From JAIEOG01 sp964519985 (GTDB lineage Bacteria; Bdellovibrionota; FAC87; UBA2466): DNA of 64,000 bases. Position numbers and translations under genes: made by a program. The stretch lies in assembly GCA_964519985.1 (NCBI GenBank), contig CAZFMF010000007.1, positions 45,133-109,132 on the forward strand. The letters run 5' to 3'. The notes beneath the pieces are model-generated. The model was not told where the DNA came from and did no database searches. It worked only from the letters and a program-made list of their open reading frames with translations. Below, in pieces: positions 44,071 through 52,784 of this stretch. Every line of letters begins with the position of its first letter. Positions within the stretch are counted from its first letter, which is position 1.

Positions 44071-45761
44071 CGGCTGCGGCCCGGCGTCTTTTCTGGCCTT
44101 CCTTAACGGGGTTGGTGGTCGGACTCTGCTTTGTCCGTCTTTTCATGGGACTCGACGCTTACGACGAAAGCTATGTCGTTTCGCTCGCCTACCGGATGGT
44201 TTTGGGGGATCGGGCTTTTGTCGACGATTTATCGGCGCACCAGGGTTGCGCCGCGATTTTTTACCCGGTTCTGCGTCTCTGGTACGCCCTATTCGGCTCC
44301 ACCGGCTTTGTGATTGCCTGTCGACTCATTTTCTTCGCCCTCTGGGCGACCCTGTCTCTTCTTATCTTCCGCACGTTTCGCAAGCCGATGGGCCACGGCG
44401 CCGCCGTCTTGCTTTCTCTCATCTGGCTGACGCACGTTCCGTTTGGCCTTTCGACCCTGCACTACAATGCCTTCGGCGTCGGTTTTTTTCTCGCTAGCCT
44501 GCTGTTGATCCTGGAGGAGAATCCCACGCCCTTGCGTCTTCTGGCATCCGGAGTGTGTTTCTTTTTAGCGAGCTTTTCCTACCTAACCCTCGCGGTCAGC
44601 GCGCCCGTGGTTTTTCTACTGGCGCTTTTGCGCTTTCAAGACGAACCCGGTTCGAGCGCGAAGTCCACCGCCCAAAAACTGGGCTACTGGGTTCTCGGCG
44701 GCCTGACCGGGACATTCGTGTTTCTCGCCATCGCCTACCCCGAATGGATCGGTTTCGTGAAACAGCTTCTGGCGCTCAAACATGAGAATCCCCGGTTCGA
44801 AACGCTAACTTTGGAAGCCGGCTACAGCATCCTGCGTGAGGCCTTCGACCGAGAACACCCCCCGTACTGGGTGCTGGTGGGTTTTGGCATTCTGTTGGCC
44901 GCATCGAAACGCTGGAAGCCGCTCGCCGTCTGGGTGCTGACGGTACCGTTCCTCTACATGATCGCGATTTATACCCACCGACAGAACGTCTACTTAGATT
45001 CGCTGTTCCGGTGGATCGGCTTGGCTTGGTTTGTCTTTCCCGTTCTGCTGGTCGATGGGAAAGATCGCTGGATTCGCCATACGCTGATCCTGGGCGGAAT
45101 CAGCAGCATTCTCGCCGCGGCGATTTTTGGCCGAACCAGTACCAATGGCTACATGAACTGCACGATCGGAATGGGGGTCACCGGCCTTTTTCTGCTGGCG
45201 GCTCTGGCCCGGCACGGTGCCCAGCTCGGAAAAAAATGCAACCCGGCTCTCCCCTTACTCGCGGCTTTTCTCGCCTACGGCACGTACGAACGCTGGAGTT
45301 TCAGCTACGAAGACCTTCCTCCCCTGCAAATGAATAGCGTCGTCCGCAGTGGGGTCTTTTTTGGCGTGGTGACTTCGGCCGCCCGCGCCGCCGCCGTGCA
45401 AGCCGAAGAAAGCGCGTTGCGCACCGCTTCCGACCGGATCGGTGGCTGTACCGGAATTGTTTCTCCTACCTTGATGCCCGCGCACTACCTTTTGGCGCCC
45501 TGCCGACCCGCAATCCAAAGCACTTGGACTTACCCCTCCACTTTTAAGCCCTGGGGTTCGATCGCCGAGCGCACCCGGCTTTTCGAACTTTTTCGCCAGC
45601 AAAACTCCCCGCGCGTCCTCTTTATGGTGGACGAAGCCGTCATCCCGGATAACGCGGCGGATCCCTTTTACAACTATCTGATCCAAGGGCTCAAGACGGG
45701 CCGGGCGGAACGCCTGCTCCCAGGAACCCAACAGCACCTAACCATCTTCGGCTTCAGGTGA
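44067..45761 (+). CDS. Polytopic membrane protein, GT-C-like glycosyltransferase candidate
   Basis: 564 residues with about eleven transmembrane helices in residues 10-405 and a soluble C-terminal 160 residues. After the first helix comes GLDAYDESYVVSLAYRMVLGD, then AFVDDLSAHQG...FYPVLRLWYALFG, the acidic-loop and second-helix pattern of GT39/83-like enzymes that use polyprenyl-phosphate sugars. The ATG overlaps the upstream stop (ATGA), tying it to the Fuc3N genes. Likely transfers a sugar on the periplasmic side; donor and acceptor unknown. Confidence 0.72.
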   Translation: MTAAARRLFWPSLTGLVVGLCFVRLFMGLDAYDESYVVSLAYRMVLGDRAFVDDLSAHQGCAAIFYPVLRLWYALFGSTGFVIACRLIFFALWATLSLLIFRTFRKPMGHGAAVLLSLIWLTHVPFGLSTLHYNAFGVGFFLASLLLILEENPTPLRLLASGVCFFLASFSYLTLAVSAPVVFLLALLRFQDEPGSSAKSTAQKLGYWVLGGLTGTFVFLAIAYPEWIGFVKQLLALKHENPRFETLTLEAGYSILREAFDREHPPYWVLVGFGILLAASKRWKPLAVWVLTVPFLYMIAIYTHRQNVYLDSLFRWIGLAWFVFPVLLVDGKDRWIRHTLILGGISSILAAAIFGRTSTNGYMNCTIGMGVTGLFLLAALARHGAQLGKKCNPALPLLAAFLAYGTYERWSFSYEDLPPLQMNSVVRSGVFFGVVTSAARAAAVQAEESALRTASDRIGGCTGIVSPTLMPAHYLLAPCRPAIQSTWTYPSTFKPWGSIAERTRLFELFRQQNSPRVLFMVDEAVIPDNAADPFYNYLIQGLKTGRAERLLPGTQQHLTIFGFR

Positions 45762-45786
45762 CAGTCCCGACGGGAATTGCTAGCTT
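45758..45786 (+). promoter_or_regulatory. Candidate promoter of glmS giving a leaderless mRNA
   Basis: GTGACA (45758-45763) and TAGCTT (45781-45786) are 17 bases apart. The -10 ends 6 bases before the glmS ATG (45793), so transcription would begin at or next to the start codon. No ribosome-binding site is visible before the ATG, consistent with a leaderless transcript. Inference from sequence only. Confidence 0.35.
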
Positions 45787-45792
45787 GCCCGT

Positions 45793-47667
45793 ATGTGCGG
45801 GATCATCGGCTACATCGGCTACGACAACCCCAAGGGCATATTGCTCGATGGGCTGAAACGGTTGGAATACCGTGGGTATGATTCGGCGGGAATCGCGGTG
45901 ATGGAACCCGACGAAGTCGAGTTGTTCCGCTGCGAAGGTCGCATCCAAGCGCTCGAAACCTTGCTCCGCGACGCGGAATTCGAAGGAACGTTGGGCATCG
46001 GCCACACGCGTTGGGCCACCCACGGGGCCCCGACCGAGATCAACGCCCACCCGCACAAAGTCGGGGCGATCACTTTGGTGCACAATGGCATCATCGAAAA
46101 CTACATGGAGTTGCGCCAGCACCTCACCTCGGTGGGGCGCGTTTGCGCCAGCGAAACGGATTCCGAGATCGTCGCCCATCTTTTCGATATCGAAATTCAG
46201 AACGGCCGGACTCTGCGTCAGGCCTTTGAAGCCGTCGTTCCCCAGCTCAAAGGTTCCTACGCATTTGTCGTCTTCAGCGATCGCGAGCCGGACAAGATGG
46301 TCGGAGTTCGCAACGGAGTTCCGCTGCTGCTCGGGATTGGCGAAGGCGAAACGTTCATCGCCTCCGACGTACAAGCTATTCTCCATCGCACCAAACGCAT
46401 TGTGTACCTTAAGGATCGCCAACTCGCCGTCTGTTCGCGCGACGGAATTGAACTTTCCGACGCTGCGGGTGACCGGATCGTTCCCGAAATTCGGACCGTG
46501 CAGTGGAACGCCGAGCAGTTAGAAAAGGCGGGCTACCGTCATTACATGCTCAAGGAAATTCACGAGCAACCGCAGGCGCTCGCCCAAACGATCGAAAACC
46601 ATATCGACCACTCCCAGGGCATCGTGTCGATCCAGGAACTGGCGCTCAGCCCGGAACAGTTACGCCGTTTTCGACGGGTTTCCATCGTTGCCTGCGGCAC
46701 CGCGCGCCATGCCGCCTTGGTCGGGCAATACTACCTGGAACGACTGGCCGGCATTCCGGTCAACGTGGATTTTGGTTCGGAGTTTCGTTACCGCAATCCG
46801 ATTCTGGATCCCGAGAGCCTGCTGATTTTGATCTCCCAGTCGGGCGAGACGGCGGACACCTTAGCCGGTCTCTACGAAGGCCAGCGTAAGAAGGTCCGTT
46901 CACTGGCCATCTGCAATGTGCGCGACAGCAGTCTCACGCGCGAAGCCGATAGTGTGATCTATACCAATGCCGGCCCGGAAATCGGCGTGGCCTCCACCAA
47001 AGCATTCACCACCCAGCTTTCCGTCCTCTACATGCTGGCCGTGCAGATGGGGCATGCCCGGGGGACACTAAGCCCGGAGTACGCGCGAGAACTGACTCAG
47101 GATCTTTTGCGTCTGCCGATCCTCGTGGGCGGCGCGCTCGAGCAGGAAAAGGCGCTCGAGGCCATCGCCAAAGAACACTTGAAGCTTCCCTTCTTCTTTT
47201 ACATGGGCCGCGACGCCCAATACCCGATTGCGTTGGAAGGGGCCTTGAAGCTGAAGGAGATCAGCTACGCCCACGCGGAAGGGTACGCCGCGGGAGAACT
47301 CAAACACGGTCCGATTGCCTTGATCGACGAGAGCACGGCGGTCATGGTCTTGGCCCCGAACGACCAGCGCACGGCCACCGGTCCCGAAGCGTTCAATCAA
47401 ACCTCCCAAGTTTTGTACGAAAAGATGATGAGCAATCTTCAGGAAGTGAAAAGTCGCGGCGGACGGATCATTTCCTTTGTGAGTGAAGGCGACACTTCGT
47501 TCGCGCGCGAATCTCACCAATCGATTTCAATACCCCGGGCGCCCTGGGCGCTCAATCCGATCCTGACCAGCATTCCCATGCAGCTATTCGCCTACTACAT
47601 GGCGTTGCACCGCGGTACGGACGTCGACATGCCCCGCAACCTCGCAAAAAGTGTGACGGTTGAATAG
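45793..47667 (+). CDS. glmS: Glutamine--fructose-6-phosphate aminotransferase (isomerising)
   Basis: 624 residues. Catalytic Cys2 in MCGIIGYIGYD, glutaminase domain with LEYRGYDSAGIAV, GHTRWATHGAPTEINAHPH and HNGIIENYMELR, then two SIS domains with ISQSGETADTL and ASTKAFTTQL, and the C-terminal AKSVTVE that closes the isomerase site. It makes glucosamine-6-phosphate, entry to UDP-GlcNAc, the precursor of most aminosugars in this locus. About 15 residues longer than many GlmS proteins. Placement inside a glycan locus suggests co-regulation with polysaccharide synthesis, though it may be the sole genomic copy. Confidence 0.97.
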   Translation: MCGIIGYIGYDNPKGILLDGLKRLEYRGYDSAGIAVMEPDEVELFRCEGRIQALETLLRDAEFEGTLGIGHTRWATHGAPTEINAHPHKVGAITLVHNGIIENYMELRQHLTSVGRVCASETDSEIVAHLFDIEIQNGRTLRQAFEAVVPQLKGSYAFVVFSDREPDKMVGVRNGVPLLLGIGEGETFIASDVQAILHRTKRIVYLKDRQLAVCSRDGIELSDAAGDRIVPEIRTVQWNAEQLEKAGYRHYMLKEIHEQPQALAQTIENHIDHSQGIVSIQELALSPEQLRRFRRVSIVACGTARHAALVGQYYLERLAGIPVNVDFGSEFRYRNPILDPESLLILISQSGETADTLAGLYEGQRKKVRSLAICNVRDSSLTREADSVIYTNAGPEIGVASTKAFTTQLSVLYMLAVQMGHARGTLSPEYARELTQDLLRLPILVGGALEQEKALEAIAKEHLKLPFFFYMGRDAQYPIALEGALKLKEISYAHAEGYAAGELKHGPIALIDESTAVMVLAPNDQRTATGPEAFNQTSQVLYEKMMSNLQEVKSRGGRIISFVSEGDTSFARESHQSISIPRAPWALNPILTSIPMQLFAYYMALHRGTDVDMPRNLAKSVTVE

Positions 47668-47717
47668 CCCCTATCCTTTCAGTAAGATAAAAACGCTCGA
47701 ACGGGTTGGGGGAATGG

Positions 47718-48794
47718 ATGAAGAGACGCTTTCTACTGGCTTTGGTGCTGGTCGCATTTGCGGGCTGCCAAAAAAAAGACACCGACACGCCCGCGACGCC
47801 TCCTCCCGCCCAGGGCGATGAAGAGGCCGGGTTTTCCGTCGCCCTGAAGTACTACGCCGCCGATGGCGAGGATGATACGACCTTCGCCTACCGGAAGTCC
47901 TATATGCGCCAGCTTCTGCACAAGGGCGCCAGCACGTTCGACGAAACCTGCAAGGCCGAAGTGGGCGAAGACATCGAGTGCATTCTCGAGTCCGACGAAG
48001 AAGATCTTTATCACTACGGCGCGGGCTTCGAATTCAATGTGCCGCCCGACATGTGTGAGTACATTTACCAGGTTCCTTACCTCTACTACGGCCTCTCGGC
48101 GGGCAACGGGGTGGGGACGATTACCGTTGATACCGTAGGCGCGCAAACCGGATCCGACGCCAATAGCGATGGCGATCTTGCCGACGCGGGCGAGCTCACG
48201 GATCCCACCGTTTGTCAGTACGACCACGGGCCCGACTACCCTAACTGCTGCGGCGGAACGTACACTCGAATCAATCGGACCTGGAATGGTGCGAGCTACG
48301 ACTTGGAGTCGGTCACCACCGGGAACGCGTGGGGCGGAAAGACGTCAAACTGTATTGATGGGCCCGCGCAAAAACTGGGCGATTGGCCGAAGGATAAAAA
48401 TGGCACCGCTCGTGTTCGCGCCTTGTGGACTTACGGCGTCGGCTCGAAGCTGACCTACCAGATCTACGCACCGATCTCGAGCGCGAGCGGCGGCCCCCGC
48501 GGCAATAATATTTTTGCCGCGAGCTGGTACGATCCCGCCGATCACGGAGCGACCACGCCCACCGCCATGATCTCGGGTGACTCGATTGCTTGCATGGACC
48601 GCGACGGCGAACTGATCGCGCGCATCCGTCTTTCCGTTCGGGAATGGAATACAAAAATCGCTTTCGAAGCGATGACCGATTCCCCCGATGACCATAGCCT
48701 CACCGGCGCGGAAGACTCTCCTTTCGGAACGTTCCCACTCAACGATTGGAACGATTGGAAAGACGTGGGCAGCGGTTTTCCCGGACTACCCTGA
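47718..48794 (+). CDS. Cys-rich lipoprotein of unknown function
   Basis: 358 residues from the ATG at 47718, preceded by GGGGGAATGG. Lipobox FAGC, Cys17. The acidic linker after the lipid anchor (PATPPPAQGDEEAG) is followed by a Cys- and Asp-rich ectodomain with paired Cys (DETCKAEVGEDIECIL, NCCGGTY) and a calcium-loop-like DANSDGDLADAGE segment near residue 150. The C-terminus has alternating strands and ends in Trp/Asp-rich repeats. Secreted, disulfide-stabilised and perhaps Ca-binding, by inference. Family not recognised. Ends 1 base from the convergent gmhA gene. Confidence 0.7.
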   Translation: MKRRFLLALVLVAFAGCQKKDTDTPATPPPAQGDEEAGFSVALKYYAADGEDDTTFAYRKSYMRQLLHKGASTFDETCKAEVGEDIECILESDEEDLYHYGAGFEFNVPPDMCEYIYQVPYLYYGLSAGNGVGTITVDTVGAQTGSDANSDGDLADAGELTDPTVCQYDHGPDYPNCCGGTYTRINRTWNGASYDLESVTTGNAWGGKTSNCIDGPAQKLGDWPKDKNGTARVRALWTYGVGSKLTYQIYAPISSASGGPRGNNIFAASWYDPADHGATTPTAMISGDSIACMDRDGELIARIRLSVREWNTKIAFEAMTDSPDDHSLTGAEDSPFGTFPLNDWNDWKDVGSGFPGLP

Positions 48795-48795
48795 T

Positions 48796-49383
48796 TCAGA
48801 GGGGAAAGAGTTCCGCTTCCACGCAGGCGCAGAGAGTGTGGTAGAGCACCATATGCACTTCTTGGATCGCGCTGGTTTCCGTTCCCGCCGCGATAATGCA
48901 GTAGTCGGCTAGATCTTTCACTTTCCCACCGTCGCGTCCCGACAAAACAATCGACGGTATTTTCAATTCCCGGCAAACTTCCAACGCCCGTACGATATTG
49001 CGCGATTGCCCGGAAGTGGTAATGCCCAAAAACACATCGCCCCGGCGGGCCTTGCCGGCGATCTGGCGCGCAAAGATCTCGTCGTAACTGAAGTCATTCC
49101 CGATCGCAGTAAGTATAGACGTGTCGACGGTCAACGCTTCGGCCGGCAACGGCGCGCGTGGGCGCGCTAGCTTACTGACGAACTCCGCGGCCAGATGCTG
49201 GGAATCGGCAGCCGAGCCGCCATTGCCAGCAATATAGAGGCGGCCCCCGTGGCGGTAGGCTTGCACCACCACCGCAACCGCCTCGGCGAAGTTTTTCATC
49301 TCGGTATCCCGGCCGAGCATCTCTTGCTTGGCGCGAATCGAGTCATGCAAATTGGACTTGAGCTTATCGGAGTAGAGATCCAT
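48796..49383 (-). CDS. gmhA: Sedoheptulose-7-phosphate isomerase (GmhA-like SIS protein)
   Basis: 195 residues from the ATG at 49383, close to the family length of about 192. SIS fold with IAGNGGSAADSQHLAAEFV at about 55-75, the signature of GmhA, then TVDTSILTAIGNDFSYDEIF and GITTSGQSRNI, and the metal/active-site EVHMVLYHTLC near the C-terminus. Converts sedoheptulose-7-phosphate to glycero-manno-heptose-7-phosphate for LPS core. Last gene of the long rml-kds-gmh-wzm-wzt operon; two bases after the GT stop. gmhB is in the same operon. Confidence 0.9.
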   Translation of the reverse strand: MDLYSDKLKSNLHDSIRAKQEMLGRDTEMKNFAEAVAVVVQAYRHGGRLYIAGNGGSAADSQHLAAEFVSKLARPRAPLPAEALTVDTSILTAIGNDFSYDEIFARQIAGKARRGDVFLGITTSGQSRNIVRALEVCRELKIPSIVLSGRDGGKVKDLADYCIIAAGTETSAIQEVHMVLYHTLCACVEAELFPL

Positions 49384-49385
49384 TG

Positions 49386-51152
49386 CTATGCAGTATCTCC
49401 GCTCGGGTGCAAATGACTCAACCACTTTTTCAAGGTCGGCTTGACCGGGTTCATCCAACGCGAATGCTCGCGAAAGCCGACTCGGAGCGCCTGAGCGAGC
49501 AGAGCTATAGGATCCCCTTCGGCCGCGGGCACCCGGTTAAGACCGAGATCTTCCCGGAGGAGGCGCTGCAACAAATCGGGGAAATCCCGCTCAATCGTAA
49601 CCTCTTCCCAGTATTCGTAGGGTCGGCCCCGGGTACTGCTCTCCGCATGGACCCCTTCCAGCGACCCCAGGAAGAAGTGCTTGAAACCGGCCCGAAGGGC
49701 GGTGAGGCAGAACGCGACGTCCCCAAATCCGTTGGCGCAATCCGTTTCCCGCAAGCCGCCGAGACGGGTGTAGACCGCCCGCGGCATTAGGCACGCGGCA
49801 AACGTATTGGCGAAAACTTCTTTCGTGGCCCGACCGACCCAATCGTCGGCGTGAGAATTTCCAACGCGAGCCATGCGGGCTTCGCCGCCAAACCAAGCGC
49901 GAATACCCGAATGTTGCGGCAAGCCGTTGGGTTGGAGTAGCCGAATGCCCACCGTGGCCATTCCCGGCTGCGACGCCCAGGCGACCCATTCGTCCAATCG
50001 ACCGCCCGTCAGACGGACGTCATTGTTCAACAGGAGGAGCAATTCACCGCCCGCATTTTCGCGCACGGCCCAGTTATGCATGCGCCCAAAGTTAAACGGT
50101 CCCGGAAAATGTACCAAACGGATGGGAACTTCCGCGCTCGAAAGAAAGGGGGTGATCTTTTCCAACTCCGCGGGCTTCGAATCGTTGTCGACGAGCAAGA
50201 TATCGAGGGAAACCCCGCCGCGGGCCGCGATCAGCGACTTGACCGCCGCCAAGGTCATTTCCGCCTTGTCGCGAAAGCAGATGATCGCGGTCACCGAAAC
50301 CGGGGGGGGTTGCGGCGTCACCCGCCAATGCGGAGCCCCTTCCACCCATTCGACGCGATGGAGAGTCGACCCTTCATTCACAAAGCGGTCCATCGCTTGG
50401 CGCTCCGCTTCCCCCGGCATCTCGCGAGGCCTACCCGCCCGTCGATAGATTAGAAAGTAGGGAACCAGATACAGGGGAGCTCGGCGGCCCGCCCGCAAAC
50501 AGGCCAACTGCTCATCAACCTCTGCCGCCAAAGGTTCGAAGGCCAATCCCTCGCGCTTCAAAGCGGCGAAGCGCCCTACGGCGTTCCAATGGATTTGGGT
50601 TTCCGGACTCCACTCTCGCTTGGTCAAGAAATCGGAGAGCTTTCGGGACTGAGCATCCACCGTGACTTCGTGACCGTAGTAACCGCTGCCTCCGGGCCGC
50701 CGAACCATCTCGGTCGCCAAAAAGTAAAGCGCCGCCGGGCTTAACACGTCCCCGATCGCCAGCACCCCCACCCATTCGCCGACGGAGGCCGCCAAAGCCT
50801 GACGCTTGGCTTGCGTCGCGGCGGTCCCTTCCGGAACATTCAGCCAATGAAAGCGCTCGTCGTCGGGAAGTGCTAAACGCGTCCGCCACGATTCCGGGGC
50901 GGCCACCCAAACCTCCCAGTGTGGGTACGACTGAAGCCGCAAGCTCTCCCAGGTTTCCGCCGCCGCGCGGGCCGCGGTTTCCGATTCTAAAATCGCGAGA
51001 ATGGCGAACCGGGGTTGTTGGGTCAGTACGTCCACCCGCTGGCTTTGCTCGCGCACTTTCTGAAAGAATTCGGCCGGCGCTTCGCTCCGCCCCACAGTGG
51101 CCCAGGGAAAGCGGCGCAGATGCACGGGCTCAGAGAGTGGGCGCGAGCGCAT
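49386..51152 (-). CDS. GT2-type glycosyltransferase with degenerate N-terminal domain
   Basis: 588 residues from the ATG at 51152 (AGGAG 7-8 bases upstream, 23-base overlap with wzt). The C-terminal half (about 280-560) is a GT-A family 2 domain: VTAIICFRDKAEMTLAAVKSL, ILLVDNDSKP, LLLNNDVRL and GLRETDCANGFGDVAF. The N-terminal part (about 45-230) looks like a second, eroded GT2 domain (RFAILAILES...SLRLQSYPHWEVWVA) without clear DxD. Resembles the bifunctional GT2 proteins found beside Wzm/Wzt exporters. Probably extends the ABC-exported glycan. Confidence 0.82.
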   Translation of the reverse strand: MRSRPLSEPVHLRRFPWATVGRSEAPAEFFQKVREQSQRVDVLTQQPRFAILAILESETAARAAAETWESLRLQSYPHWEVWVAAPESWRTRLALPDDERFHWLNVPEGTAATQAKRQALAASVGEWVGVLAIGDVLSPAALYFLATEMVRRPGGSGYYGHEVTVDAQSRKLSDFLTKREWSPETQIHWNAVGRFAALKREGLAFEPLAAEVDEQLACLRAGRRAPLYLVPYFLIYRRAGRPREMPGEAERQAMDRFVNEGSTLHRVEWVEGAPHWRVTPQPPPVSVTAIICFRDKAEMTLAAVKSLIAARGGVSLDILLVDNDSKPAELEKITPFLSSAEVPIRLVHFPGPFNFGRMHNWAVRENAGGELLLLLNNDVRLTGGRLDEWVAWASQPGMATVGIRLLQPNGLPQHSGIRAWFGGEARMARVGNSHADDWVGRATKEVFANTFAACLMPRAVYTRLGGLRETDCANGFGDVAFCLTALRAGFKHFFLGSLEGVHAESSTRGRPYEYWEEVTIERDFPDLLQRLLREDLGLNRVPAAEGDPIALLAQALRVGFREHSRWMNPVKPTLKKWLSHLHPSGDTA

Positions 51153-51930
51153 GGGCCGACTCCTCCACCTTGCGGCGCGAAAGATCCAAGTAATGGTCGA
51201 CGGCGGCTTCGGGAGATCCGTCCAACTGGATGCGACCTTGCGAAAGCACAATCGCGCGATTGCAGAACCGCGTGATGTACTCCATTTGGTGCGCCACTAG
51301 AATCAAGATGCGCGAGCGATGGATGAATTTTTCGAGCCGGGCATTGGCCTTGATGATGAAGGCCGCGTCGCCCCCGGCGTAAAGCTCGTCGAGAATGAGA
51401 ATATCCGGCGCGACTTCGGTCGCAATCGTGAAAGCCAGGCGAACGTGCATTCCGGTCGAGTAGTACTTTACGGGCGTATCGACGAAATCACCCAGCTCCG
51501 AAAACGCGATCATCTGCTCCAGACGTTCGCGGATGGTCTTGCGGTGAATGCCTAAAATCGCTCCGTAGAGGTACGCGTTGTCTCGCCCGGTGAGCTCGGG
51601 GATGAAACCAGCGCCGATTTCAATCAGCGGGGCGATGCGGCCCTGCACGTCCATTTTTCCCAACGTAGGCTTATAAATTCGGCTGATCACTTTGAGCAGG
51701 GTGCTTTTTCCCGCTCCGTTCGGACCGACAATTCCCAGGCGATCGCCCTCTTTCAGGGTCAGGTTAATATCGCGCAGCCCCCAAAAGTCGGTTCGCTGCG
51801 GCGGCCGCGCGCCGTACCACGCCGGTCGGCGCAACCAGCGCATGGCGGCGTCCTTAAGGCCGTGACTGGTGCCCTCGTACTTGCGAAAACGTAACGAGAC
51901 ATTCTCCAATTTCACGTGGGGGTGGTGCAT
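51130..51930 (-). CDS. wzt: Polysaccharide ABC exporter ATPase (Wzt)
   Basis: 266 residues. Walker A GPNGAGKST at 69-77, Q-loop region, degenerate signature KYYSTGMHVRLAF as usual in the Wzt/KpsT/TagH group, and Walker B DILILDELYAGGDAAF, followed by the switch His in LVAHQME. It powers export of undecaprenyl-linked glycan with Wzm. It lacks the extra C-terminal carbohydrate-binding domain of O-antigen Wzt proteins that recognise a terminal modification, so export may not require a chain-end cap. Confidence 0.93.
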   Translation of the reverse strand: MHHPHVKLENVSLRFRKYEGTSHGLKDAAMRWLRRPAWYGARPPQRTDFWGLRDINLTLKEGDRLGIVGPNGAGKSTLLKVISRIYKPTLGKMDVQGRIAPLIEIGAGFIPELTGRDNAYLYGAILGIHRKTIRERLEQMIAFSELGDFVDTPVKYYSTGMHVRLAFTIATEVAPDILILDELYAGGDAAFIIKANARLEKFIHRSRILILVAHQMEYITRFCNRAIVLSQGRIQLDGSPEAAVDHYLDLSRRKVEESAHALAPTL

Positions 51931-51932
51931 GA

Positions 51933-52721
51933 CTACATCCGGAAAACCAGATCCTCCTCGAGGCGCACGAGCACCAGAAGCCCGAACACCAAACTCCCCA
52001 ACGCCGTCAAAACTCCCATCCCCCAGGCCGACCCGCTCGGAAGCTCGCCCAAATAGATCAAATGGTGGAAGAGATTGATCTGCCAGTAGAGCGGGTTGAC
52101 CTGGAGAAAAGGCAGGTAATTCGCGGGTAAGGCGTTCTCCGGATACAAAATGGGCGTCGAAAAATAAAGCAGCTGCAACGCCACCGAAATCAAGTACTGA
52201 ACATCGCGAAAATAGACCGTGGCCACCGACACCACGATCGTCAAACCAAAGGTGAAAATGAAAAAGAGCAACGCCGCCGCCGGCACCAACGCCAACGTCG
52301 CATGGAACGGCATCTGTAGCACGAAGCCGATGAGGGTCAGGGCCACGAACGAGAGCGCAAAGTCCATGGCGCTGAGCCCGATCTTGCTAAGCGGAAAAAT
52401 GATTTTGGGAAGGTAGATCTTCTTGATGAAGACCTCGTTCTCCAAAAGCGCGGTGGTCGCGCCGAGCAAGGAGCTATGGAAAAACGTCCAGGCGATCAAG
52501 CCCGAAAAGAGATAGAGCGTGTAATCTCGCATTCCGCGCCCGACGAAATGGGAAAAAACCACGGAGAGAATGGTTAGGTTCAAAATGGGATTGAGCAGCG
52601 ACCAGAGGTAACCAAAAGCCGTGCGTTTGTACTTGAGCTTGAGCTCACGCGAAAAGAGATTCAGGAGGACTTCGCGGTAGCGAAAGCAGTCCAAAAATAC
52701 GGTGCGAACGGCTTGGGTCAT
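51933..52721 (-). CDS. wzm: Polysaccharide ABC exporter permease (Wzm)
   Basis: 262 residues from the ATG at 52721. Six transmembrane helices, with the N-terminal amphipathic start FSRELKLKYKRTAFGYLWSLLNPI typical of ABC-2 O-antigen/teichoic acid permeases and the YFRDVQYLISVALQLLYFSTPILYP segment near the end. Forms the channel with Wzt, encoded 2 bases downstream. A 63-base gap separates it from the upstream barrel gene. Confidence 0.92.
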   Translation of the reverse strand: MTQAVRTVFLDCFRYREVLLNLFSRELKLKYKRTAFGYLWSLLNPILNLTILSVVFSHFVGRGMRDYTLYLFSGLIAWTFFHSSLLGATTALLENEVFIKKIYLPKIIFPLSKIGLSAMDFALSFVALTLIGFVLQMPFHATLALVPAAALLFFIFTFGLTIVVSVATVYFRDVQYLISVALQLLYFSTPILYPENALPANYLPFLQVNPLYWQINLFHHLIYLGELPSGSAWGMGVLTALGSLVFGLLVLVRLEEDLVFRM

Positions 52722-52784
52722 TGCCCGACAGAGGATAGAGCAAAGGCCCCAGGGGAGCAACTGCCATGGGGGTTAGGGGGTCCC

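Noticed and set aside
52722..52784. GC hairpins (TAGGGG/CCCCTA and CCCC/GGGG) between the barrel gene and wzm as a terminator
   Set aside because: Loops are too tight or stems too short and no T-run follows on the minus strand, so operon read-through is more likely.
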